Source: Acidobacteriota bacterium (GTDB lineage Bacteria > Acidobacteriota > Blastocatellia > Pyrinomonadales > Pyrinomonadaceae). From it: a stretch of DNA of 5,496 nt. The stretch is from NCBI GenBank assembly GCA_019247865.1, contig JAFBAJ010000561.1, positions 1-5,496 on the forward strand, written 5' to 3'. The position numbers and the translations under genes are program-made. Within the stretch, counting starts at the first letter, position 1. Each line of letters starts with the position of its first letter. A model generated the notes under the pieces. That model was not told the DNA's origin, made no database searches, and saw nothing but the letters and a program-made list of their open reading frames with translations. Positions 1-4,833 of the stretch are shown here, piece by piece.

Positions 1-694
1 CGCCGTGGAGCGGGCCGGAGAGAGCCGCGATGGCTGCCGTGACCGCGCCGTAGATGTCCGCGAGCGTGCCCGAGACGACGCGCGCGGTAAAGGTCGAAGC
101 GTTCAGCTCGTGATCCGCGTGCAGGATGAGGCAGACATCAAAGAGCCGCGCGTCCTCTGCGGAAGGCATCTCGCCCTTGAGCATGTAGAGAAAGTTGGTC
201 GCGATGTTCAGCTCGGCCTTAGGCTTGATCGGCTCCAGGCCGTTGCGCAGGCGGTCCGAGGCGGCGACGATGGTCGGGATCTGCGCCGTCAAGCGCGCGG
301 CCGTCTTGACGCTCGCCTCGCGCGAAGTGTCGTGCGCGCCCTTGTCATAAAAGTCGAGCGCGGAGACGGCCGTTCTCAGAACGTCCATCGGCTCCGCGTC
401 GCGCGGAAAGCCGCGCATCAGGTCTAGAATTTCCACCGGCAGCTCGTAACATTCGCCGAGCGTGCGACGCAGCTCGTCCAGCTCTTCACGCTTCGGCAAC
501 TGCCCGTGCCAGAGCAGATACACGACCTCTTCAAAGGTCGAAGAACGCGCGAGGTCATGTATATCGTAGCCCTCATAGATCAGCACGCCCTTCTCGCCGT
601 CCACGTCGCCGATAGACGAAGTGGCGGCCACGACCCCACGCAATCCGGCAGCCGCACCGGCACTGGCCGCAGCGGCCTCTTTACCTTTTTCCAT
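1..694 (-). CDS. Citrate synthase, N-terminal part (cut by left edge)
   Basis: Citrate synthase condenses acetyl-CoA with oxaloacetate to citrate at the entry of the TCA cycle, in the cytoplasm. The 231 visible residues match the shorter Gram-positive/archaeal-type bacterial enzymes: a GVLIYEGYDI segment (36-45), FEEVVYLLWHGQLP (54-67), the LHADHELNAST substrate-site motif (191-201), and GPLHG at the very edge (227-231). H230 corresponds to the catalytic histidine H274 of pig heart citrate synthase. The later His and Asp of the active site would lie outside the window. An Ala-rich tail (residues 7-16) precedes the fold and is probably not conserved. The ATG at 694 is chosen because AAGGA (705-709) lies 10 bases upstream and an in-frame TAA lies just beyond. 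A TTG three codons upstream is too close to the SD. It has its own promoter. A 2-methylcitrate synthase cannot be excluded from this half alone, because the two enzymes share these motifs. Confidence 0.93.
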   Translation of the reverse strand, partial: MEKGKEAAAASAGAAAGLRGVVAATSSIGDVDGEKGVLIYEGYDIHDLARSSTFEEVVYLLWHGQLPKREELDELRRTLGECYELPVEILDLMRGFPRDAEPMDVLRTAVSALDFYDKGAHDTSREASVKTAARLTAQIPTIVAASDRLRNGLEPIKPKAELNIATNFLYMLKGEMPSAEDARLFDVCLILHADHELNASTFTARVVSGTLADIYGAVTAAIAALSGPLHG

Positions 695-704
695 ATCAGC
701 CAAG

Positions 705-709
705 TCCTT
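705..709 (-). promoter_or_regulatory. Ribosome binding site of citrate synthase
   Basis: AAGGA on the minus strand, 10 bases before the ATG at 694. It decides the start over the nearby in-frame TTG, which would be only one base away from it. Confidence 0.7.
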
Positions 710-729
710 ACGTTTATTTAGTTAAGTCG

Positions 730-758
730 AAGATAACAAAGTGCGTGACGGGTGACAA
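730..758 (-). promoter_or_regulatory. Sigma70-like promoter of citrate synthase
   Basis: On the minus strand, TTGTCA (758-753) is followed by a 17-base spacer and TATCTT (735-730). Both boxes are close to consensus (TTGACA/TATAAT) and the spacing is ideal. Transcription would begin near 723, giving a leader of about 30 bases that carries the AAGGA site. This indicates that citrate synthase is transcribed separately from the SAM hydrolase gene upstream. It is a prediction from sequence only. Confidence 0.65.
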
Positions 759-775
759 GCGAAGAGCAGCTAAAG

Positions 776-847
776 GTCAGTACCGCCTGCGGTAGCGGGC
801 GGGTCTGCAATGTTGATTACCCGCCCGCGACCGCAGGCGGTACTGAC
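776..847. repeat. GC-rich palindromic repeat (REP-like), 29-bp arms
   Basis: The left arm (776-804) and right arm (819-847) are reverse complements over 29 bases with one mismatch, separated by a 14-base loop. The arm starts GTCAGTACCGCC and ends GGGCGGGT. The hairpin would be very stable but has no U-tract on either side, so it does not look like a classical intrinsic terminator. Its form suggests a dispersed REP/MITE-like element. The right arm overlaps the 3' end of the SAM hydrolase gene and supplies its last nine codons and the first base of its stop. It lies between that gene and the citrate synthase promoter, so it could still limit read-through or protect the transcript end. Confidence 0.85.
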
Positions 848-1623
848 ACGGAGACCTCTTGTCCTCTCTCGATATCGAGCAGCCGCGCGGCCGATTGGCG
901 AAAGGCTGCGATCTCTAGAAAACCGGCGCTGCCCCAGACGGCGAAGAGCTCTTCCGATTCGTCATCCGGCTCAGCGAAGAATTTTCTGAAACTGCGAATC
1001 TCGCGGCCGTTGATCTTCAAACGCGCGCCGCGCGTGATGCTCTCTTCGCTCAACTCAACACGCGTCAGGTTCGTGATGCAGTTGCCGAAGCGGTCGATGT
1101 GAATAATGCGCGCCTGGATTCCTTCGTGTGTGCAGGAGGGAGCGAGCGGCGCGAGGCGCACGTAATCGGAGACCTCACGGCCGAGCGTCTGCGGCGCGAC
1201 GCCCTGCGACAACGCGCCCGCCACCGGAGCGAACACGTCGCGGCCATGAAAGGTCGCGCTCACCGGACGACGGAAATATTCTTCATTGGTCAGATGAAAG
1301 ACGCGGCACTTCTCTTCCCGCTCATACACGTAACTGAAGAGTCCGTTGTCCGGCCCGACGAAAAAGTAGTTATCGCTCACGACCAGAATCGGCCGCCGCG
1401 CAGAGCCGACGCCCGGATCAACCACCGCGACGTGAATCGTTCCGGGAGGAAAAGTCCGATAGGCTTCTAACAGCGTGAACGCGCCCGCCTCTACATCATG
1501 CGGCTCGACATCGTGCGTGAGGTCTACGAGCTGCGCCGACGCATTGACAGAGAGGACGGCTCCCTTCATCGCTCCGACGAAATAGTCCGCCGTCCCGAAA
1601 TCTGTGAGAAGGGTAATTACCAT
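817..1623 (-). CDS. S-adenosyl-L-methionine hydrolase (adenosine-forming), DUF62 family
   Basis: The enzyme hydrolyses SAM to adenosine and L-methionine using water or hydroxide as nucleophile, in the cytoplasm. The 268 aa show the family signature: TDFG at 7-10 (D8, ribose contact), VVDPGVGSARRP at 67-78, FHGRDVFAP at 125-133, and DRFGNCITN at 177-185 in the C-terminal beta domain. The Asp-Arg-His triad of the hydrolases is present (D69, R76 or R77, H126). This argues for hydrolysis rather than fluorination or chlorination, because the related halogenases FlA and SalL lack this triad. Length is normal for the family. The ATG at 1623 puts the family's usual N-terminus (MVITLLTDFG) at residue 1, but no SD is visible and a heptad repeat hairpin ends only 8 bases upstream. 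The last nine residues (260-268, SVPPAVAGG) come from a palindromic repeat and are not expected in the family. The physiological role in bacteria is poorly defined; control of SAM level is the usual suggestion. Confidence 0.93.
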   Translation of the reverse strand: MVITLLTDFGTADYFVGAMKGAVLSVNASAQLVDLTHDVEPHDVEAGAFTLLEAYRTFPPGTIHVAVVDPGVGSARRPILVVSDNYFFVGPDNGLFSYVYEREEKCRVFHLTNEEYFRRPVSATFHGRDVFAPVAGALSQGVAPQTLGREVSDYVRLAPLAPSCTHEGIQARIIHIDRFGNCITNLTRVELSEESITRGARLKINGREIRSFRKFFAEPDDESEELFAVWGSAGFLEIAAFRQSAARLLDIERGQEVSVSVPPAVAGG

Positions 1624-1631
1624 GAAGAATA

Positions 1632-1701
1632 CAGAAGCCAGAAGTCAGGAGCCAGAATGAAAGGCGGTGCTTTTCTTCCGGCTCCTGACTTCTGGCTTCT
1701 G
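1632..1701. repeat. Inverted pair of degenerate 7-bp tandem repeats (CAGAAGY type)
   Basis: The left arm (1632-1657) reads as heptads CAGAAGC, CAGAAGT, CAGGAGC, then CAGAA. The right arm (1676-1701) is its reverse complement with a single mismatch, across an 18-base loop, and the heptads continue slightly beyond it to about 1708. It nearly fills the 88 bases between the glycine-zipper gene and the SAM hydrolase gene. A strong hairpin is expected in either transcript. There is no clear U-tract after it, so terminator function is possible but not shown. Confidence 0.85.
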
Positions 1702-1711
1702 GCTCCTGCTC

Positions 1712-2710
1712 TTACTGCATCCTCGTTTCCGAGTCGGTGCGGATACGGAGCTGCTGGCCGCGCGGGAGGCGTATCTCTTTGCCGCGCGTGGAGAGGACGC
1801 CGCCCGTGCCGACCGCGCCGCCGATGGCCGCGCCGATGGCCGCGCCTTTGCCGCCGCCCGCGATGGCTCCGATGATGGCTCCGATGCCGGTCGCCGCGCC
1901 GATCTTCGTAACATCGCCTTTGGTCGAGTCCTTGCCCTTGACGCCGCCTTCGGAGTCAACGCCGCCGGTGCTCTCGCCGTTGCCCATCGGGATGACTTCG
2001 ATGACCTGCGCCCTGATGTTGCCGAAGCGATTGTCCAGTTGTATCTCGTCAAAGGTGAGCTGTAATTCGGCAGTGCCTTTGACCTTGCCCGGACGCTTGA
2101 CGCGCGTCACGCGACCGTCGATCACAGCGCCCTCGTACTCCGCAGGCCCGAGCACGCGCGCACGGAACTTGTCGCCCTCCTGCGTCGCCTCGGTCGAGAG
2201 GTTGTCCAGCAGCTCGATCACGAACACAGTGTTGGACGGAATCGTGATCTCATTGCGCGTCGAGACGCGGCCCGTGCCGCTCGTCGTGCCGCTCGTCGTG
2301 CCGCCGTTCGAGACATTACCGTTCGTCTCCGCCTCGCTGTTGTCAACGCCGCGCCGCCCGAGGCCCGCCGGAATGTTGGAATCAAACCCGCGCCGCTCGT
2401 AACCGGACGCATATCCGACCTCAAAGCCCTGCTGGTAGCCGTCCCTGTAATCCTCCAGCGCGCCGTAGGACTGCGCGTAGGCTCTGTCCGCCCGGCGATA
2501 ATCCTCTTCGTCCCTGAAGTCGCGCGGCGCGCGGTCTGCGTTGTCCCTGTACCCGGCCATGTAGCCGTCTGAATAGCCCGTCCGGTAACCTCGTTCGAGC
2601 GCGCCCATCGCGTCCTGCGCCTGCACCGGCAGGCACGTCAAAGAGGTCACAGTAATAATCAGGGAGAGCGCCAGGGGAATCAGGCGTAAGCGTCGGAGAT
2701 GTCTCATCAT
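1712..2710 (-). CDS. Exported GY-repeat / glycine-zipper protein, function unknown
   Basis: 332 aa counted from the ATG at 2710. In order: a signal peptide (basic MMRHLRRLRL, hydrophobic 11-27, likely cleavage after VQA at 31); a Tyr/Gly-rich charged region (about 37-108) containing two copies of a 14-residue GYxxGYxxGYxxGY block at 41-54 and 91-104; a Gly/Ser/Thr/Asn linker (120-151); a predicted beta domain (154-241) starting ITIPSNTVFVIELLDNLST; a second Gly-rich linker; a glycine zipper (about 270-304, GxxxG-type helices such as GAAIGAAIGGAVG); and a short basic C-terminal strand ending in MQ. Glycine zippers insert or pack in membranes, so a periplasmic or outer-membrane location is inferred. 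The SD AAAGGGA (2713-2719) lies 3 bases from this ATG and 6 from the next one at 2707, which is an equally good start. An ATG at 2767 would place a charged extension before the signal peptide and is rejected. C26 does not sit in a lipobox. Confidence 0.8.
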   Translation of the reverse strand: MMRHLRRLRLIPLALSLIITVTSLTCLPVQAQDAMGALERGYRTGYSDGYMAGYRDNADRAPRDFRDEEDYRRADRAYAQSYGALEDYRDGYQQGFEVGYASGYERRGFDSNIPAGLGRRGVDNSEAETNGNVSNGGTTSGTTSGTGRVSTRNEITIPSNTVFVIELLDNLSTEATQEGDKFRARVLGPAEYEGAVIDGRVTRVKRPGKVKGTAELQLTFDEIQLDNRFGNIRAQVIEVIPMGNGESTGGVDSEGGVKGKDSTKGDVTKIGAATGIGAIIGAIAGGGKGAAIGAAIGGAVGTGGVLSTRGKEIRLPRGQQLRIRTDSETRMQ

Positions 2711-2757
2711 GTTCCCTTTCAAAAAAATTAGGGGGCTAAACTTTCTCTGCGAGCCAG

Positions 2758-2766
2758 ATGCTAACA
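2758..2766 (-). promoter_or_regulatory. Possible extended -10 promoter of the glycine-zipper gene
   Basis: The minus strand reads TGTTAGCAT, i.e. TG-N-TAGCAT, an extended -10 with 4 of 6 bases of TATAAT. No good -35 is seen; the closest position falls inside the palindrome at 2782-2799. The leader would be about 40 bases with the AAAGGGA site at its end. Position is sensible but sequence support is weak. Confidence 0.3.
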
Positions 2767-2781
2767 CACCGGGCAGAATGG

Positions 2782-2799
2782 AGCGAAAAACTTTTCGCT
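2782..2799. promoter_or_regulatory. 18-bp palindrome, possible operator
   Basis: AGCGAAAA (2782-2789) and TTTTCGCT (2792-2799) are perfect 8-base inverted copies with AC between them. It sits in the divergent intergenic region, 8 bases left of the TTGACG box of the plus-strand promoter and where the -35 of the minus-strand promoter would fall. That position fits a dimeric regulator touching both promoters. No regulator family can be named from the sequence. Confidence 0.4.
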
Positions 2800-2807
2800 G
2801 AGGCAGC

Positions 2808-2836
2808 TTGACGGTCTAAAGTCTGGGTCATAGACT
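2808..2836 (+). promoter_or_regulatory. Sigma70-like promoter of the Fe-S assembly operon
   Basis: TTGACG (2808-2813) and TAGACT (2831-2836) are separated by exactly 17 bases. The -35 matches 5 of 6 and the -10 matches 4 of 6 consensus bases. The start of transcription would be near 2843, giving a long leader of about 170 bases that contains the whole heptad inverted repeat. The small inverted repeat AGTCT/AGACT (2820-2824 and 2832-2836) overlaps the -10 and could be a protein site, though five-base arms are weak evidence. Confidence 0.6.
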
Positions 2837-2897
2837 CGTCTTTCAAGCCTGAGATGTACATTTGAGCAGGCAGGTTGGCGAAGACTTAGAAATATTG

Positions 2898-2999
2898 GTC
2901 TTTGGACTTGGGTCCTGGGTCTTTGATGTGTCATTCGGCTTGAATGTCATCGTTCGAGATTGAGTAGCGTGCAAAGACCAAAGGACAAAGACCAAAGAT
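2898..2999. repeat. Inverted pair of 7-bp tandem repeats (CAAAGAC type)
   Basis: The right arm (2972-2999) is four heptads: CAAAGAC, CAAAGGA, CAAAGAC, CAAAGAT. The left arm (2898-2925) is four heptads in the opposite sense: GTCTTTG, GACTTGG, GTCCTGG, GTCTTTG. Reverse-complemented, the left arm agrees with the right at about 21 of 28 positions. A 46-base loop separates them. It lies within the predicted 5' leader of the cysteine desulfurase and ends 12 bases before its ATG. The period and layout match the repeat at 1632-1701, but the unit sequence differs. Confidence 0.8.
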
Positions 3000-3011
3000 C
3001 GCTTTAATCTG

Positions 3012-4241
3012 ATGCGTCGAGTTTATTTAGATCACAGCGCCACCACGCCGGTTGACCCGCGCGTGGTCGAAGCGATGCTGCCGTACCTGACGGAGATTTA
3101 CGGCAACGCTTCGAGCGTGCATCACTTCGGGCAGGAGGCGCGCGCGGCGGTTGACCGTGCGCGGCACGAGGTGGCCGCGCTCATCGGCGCGCGTCCGAAC
3201 GAGACGGTCTTTCTCTCCGGCGGAACCGAAGCCAACAACCTCGCCATACGCGGCATCGCCGAAGCCGCAGAGCAACATGGCCGACACATCATCACTTCGC
3301 AGATCGAGCATTCGGCCGTGCGCGGCGTCTGCGACGCGCTGGAGAAAAGGGGCTGGGAGGTTACACGGCTGCCCGTCTACGATGACGGCATCGTCCGCGT
3401 AGAGGATGTGATCGAAGCTCTGCGCGACGACACAGTGCTCGTGACTGTGATGCTCGCCAACAACGAGATTGGCACTATTCAGCCCGTCGCGGAGATCGGC
3501 CGGCTCGTGCGCGAGCGGCGCGCGGCGGGACATCGCCATCTCTGGCTCCACACGGACGCGGTGCAGGCGGCCGGGCGGATTCCGGTCGGCGTCGAAGCGT
3601 TGGGCTGCGATCTGCTCTCGCTCTCGGCGCACAAGCTCTACGCGCCTAAGGGCGTCGGCGCGCTTTACGTGCGGCGCGGCGTGCGGCTCGTGACGCAGAA
3701 CGTCGGCGGGCATCAGGAGCGAGAGCGGCGCGCGGGCACAGAGTCCGTCGCTTCCATCGTCGCCTTCGGCGTCGCGGCGGAGCTGGCGCGCACAGAGCTG
3801 GATGCGAGAGCGGAGCATGTGCGGCGGCTGCGCGACAGGTTCGAGCGCGGCGTGGCGCAGAGCATCGAAGATGTCGTCTTCAACGGCGACGCGGCGCGAC
3901 GCCTGCCGCATCTGTCGAACATCTCGTTCCGCTACATCGAAGGCGAAGGACTGCTTATCAATTTAGACCTCCAGGGCATCGCCGTCTCGACCGGCTCGGC
4001 CTGCTCTTCCGGCTCGCTTGAGCCGTCGCCGGTGATTCGCGCGCTCGGGCGCAACGACGAACTGGCGCGCGGCTCGATCCGCTTCAGCTTCGGCAAGGAC
4101 AATACGGAAGAGGACGTGGACTACATGCTCGAAGTCCTGCCACGCGCGGTCGAGAACCTGCGCCGACTCTCGCCACTCTATCAAAGGGCACAGGCCGAAC
4201 GCGCCGCCTGCGAGACGCAGCCGGTCGTCGCGGGCAACTGA
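3012..4241 (+). CDS. Cysteine desulfurase (IscS/NifS type)
   Basis: A pyridoxal-phosphate enzyme that removes sulfur from L-cysteine, giving alanine and a protein persulfide used for Fe-S clusters, in the cytoplasm. The 409 aa carry the full class V aminotransferase pattern: YLDHSATTPVD (5-15), GNASSVHHFG (31-40), SGGTEANNLAI (69-79), EH at 99-100 (H100 stacks on PLP), ANNEIGTIQP (149-158), HTDAVQAAG (180-188; D182 and Q185 contact PLP), SAHKLYAPKG (205-214; K208 forms the Schiff base), and STGSACSSGSLEPS (326-339; C331 is the persulfide cysteine). The flexible catalytic loop and the following LEPS motif place it in the IscS/NifS group rather than SufS. The start is fixed by the usual RRVYLDHSATTP beginning, although no SD is visible. 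The gene overlaps the next one by one base, so translation is probably coupled. The tail after about 387 is variable. iscS and nifS cannot be told apart from sequence alone. Confidence 0.95.
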   Translation: MRRVYLDHSATTPVDPRVVEAMLPYLTEIYGNASSVHHFGQEARAAVDRARHEVAALIGARPNETVFLSGGTEANNLAIRGIAEAAEQHGRHIITSQIEHSAVRGVCDALEKRGWEVTRLPVYDDGIVRVEDVIEALRDDTVLVTVMLANNEIGTIQPVAEIGRLVRERRAAGHRHLWLHTDAVQAAGRIPVGVEALGCDLLSLSAHKLYAPKGVGALYVRRGVRLVTQNVGGHQERERRAGTESVASIVAFGVAAELARTELDARAEHVRRLRDRFERGVAQSIEDVVFNGDAARRLPHLSNISFRYIEGEGLLINLDLQGIAVSTGSACSSGSLEPSPVIRALGRNDELARGSIRFSFGKDNTEEDVDYMLEVLPRAVENLRRLSPLYQRAQAERAACETQPVVAGN

Positions 4242-4612
4242 TGCCTTACTCCGAAACTTTTAAAGATCATCTGGCCCACCCGCGCCATGTGGGCGAGCTG
4301 CCGGAGGCGGATGTGGTCGCGGAAGAGACCAATCCGGTCTGCGGTGATCGCCTGCGTCTCTCTCTCTGTTTGAAAGGCGAGCTGATCTCGGCGGCGCGCT
4401 TTCTGGCTTACGGCTGTGCGCCGACGCTGGCGTGCGGCTCTGTGCTCACGGAGATGCTCGAAGGCATGACGCGTGATGAAGCCGCGCACATCACGCGTGC
4501 CGACCTCACGCGCGCGCTCGGCGGGTTGCCCGCGCGCAAAGGACACGCGGCGGCCTTAGCCATCGAAACGCTGCGCGCCGCGCTCGTTGAGATCGATAAA
4601 CAGAGAAGTTGA
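4241..4612 (+). CDS. IscU/NifU-like Fe-S cluster assembly scaffold, variant lacking the third cysteine
   Basis: 123 aa matching the IscU/NifU N-terminal domain along its whole length: YSETFKDHLAHPRHVG (3-18), NPVCGD (31-36), AYGCAPTLACGS (56-67), a long helix, then LPARKGHAAALA (96-107). Scaffolds of this family build [2Fe-2S] clusters on three cysteines and an aspartate with sulfur from the desulfurase encoded just upstream. Here C34 with D36 and C59 are present, but the KxHCS position reads GHAAA: H102 remains while the third cysteine is alanine (A103). An extra cysteine, C65, stands where IscU normally has serine. A cluster could use C34, C59 and H102, C65 or D36; which is unknown. The start at 4241 shares its A with the upstream TGA (TGATG), implying translational coupling, and no separate SD is seen. 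There is no C-terminal NifU domain. A role as carrier or as an atypical scaffold is possible. Confidence 0.88.
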   Translation: MPYSETFKDHLAHPRHVGELPEADVVAEETNPVCGDRLRLSLCLKGELISAARFLAYGCAPTLACGSVLTEMLEGMTRDEAAHITRADLTRALGGLPARKGHAAALAIETLRAALVEIDKQRS

Positions 4613-4623
4613 GAGATAAAGAT

Positions 4624-4729
4624 TTCACCGCAGAGACGCAGAGTTTACGCAGAGGCGGCGCAGAGAGTTGAGAGTCATGCTGTCTTGCTCTGCGTTATCT
4701 CCGCGACTTCTCTGCGTCTCTGCGGTGAA
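4624..4729. repeat. Inverted repeat of CGCAGAG units (106 bp)
   Basis: The outer arms (4624-4643 and 4710-4729) are perfect 20-base inverted copies, TTCACCGCAGAGACGCAGAG and its complement. The inner parts pair less well, giving 42-base arms (4624-4665, 4688-4729) around a 22-base loop. CGCAGAG occurs four times in the left arm (4629, 4637, 4648, 4659), and the right arm keeps the mirror positions (4718, 4710, 4699 with one change, 4688). Similar CACCGCAGAGACGCAGAG repeats are known to me from many unrelated bacterial genomes, so this is likely a dispersed MITE/REP-like element. It lies after the scaffold gene and before the peptidase gene and may end or protect the upstream transcript. No U-tract is present. 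Confidence 0.85.
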
Positions 4730-4823
4730 CTGCTTCGGCCTCTCTGATGCGGGTTAGAATTTTTTCGTGCGGATGGGTTATCATTGCAGCGTTCGTCCCT
4801 CCCGCTCTATCCGAAATATTGGA

Positions 4824-4829
4824 AAGGAA
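4824..4829 (+). promoter_or_regulatory. Ribosome binding site of the prolyl oligopeptidase
   Basis: AAGGAA lies five to six bases before the ATG at 4834 and about eight before the ATG at 4837, so either start is well served. No convincing promoter was found between the repeat end (4729) and this site. Confidence 0.65.
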
Positions 4830-4833
4830 ATTT

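Noticed and set aside
1737..2402. Long open frames opposite the glycine-zipper gene, and similar ones opposite the desulfurase (3027-3911) and SAM hydrolase (1099-1470).
   Set aside because: They are antisense shadows produced by GC-rich codon use. They have skewed Arg/Ala/Pro composition, no SD and no family motifs, while the opposite frame carries clear domains.
2630..2635. C26 near the end of the glycine-zipper protein's signal peptide as a lipoprotein anchor.
   Set aside because: The preceding residues SLT do not fit the L-[AS]-[GA]-C lipobox, and a normal cleavage site VQA follows five residues later.
2940..2968. Second plus-strand promoter with TTGAAT as -35 before the desulfurase.
   Set aside because: No acceptable -10 hexamer occurs 16-18 bases downstream.
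2898..2999. Heptad arrays as a CRISPR-like repeat-spacer structure.
   Set aside because: Units are 7 bases, directly abutting, with no spacers and with opposite orientation in the two arms; no cas genes are present.
4218..4241. The cysteine desulfurase tail PVVAGN resembles the repeat-encoded tail PAVAGG of the SAM hydrolase and could be a decayed copy of the same palindrome.
   Set aside because: Only about 14 of 21 bases agree, in GC-rich coding sequence, and no inverted arm is found nearby. Chance is the simpler explanation.
4607..4674. AGTTGAGAG occurs at 4607-4615 (over the scaffold stop codon) and 4666-4674, possibly a target-site duplication.
   Set aside because: The second copy lies in the loop of the inverted repeat and not at its outer edge, so it does not flank an inserted element.
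4754..4784. Promoter for the prolyl oligopeptidase: TTAGAA with TATCAT.
   Set aside because: The spacer is 19 bases and the -35 box is a poor match; not strong enough to annotate.
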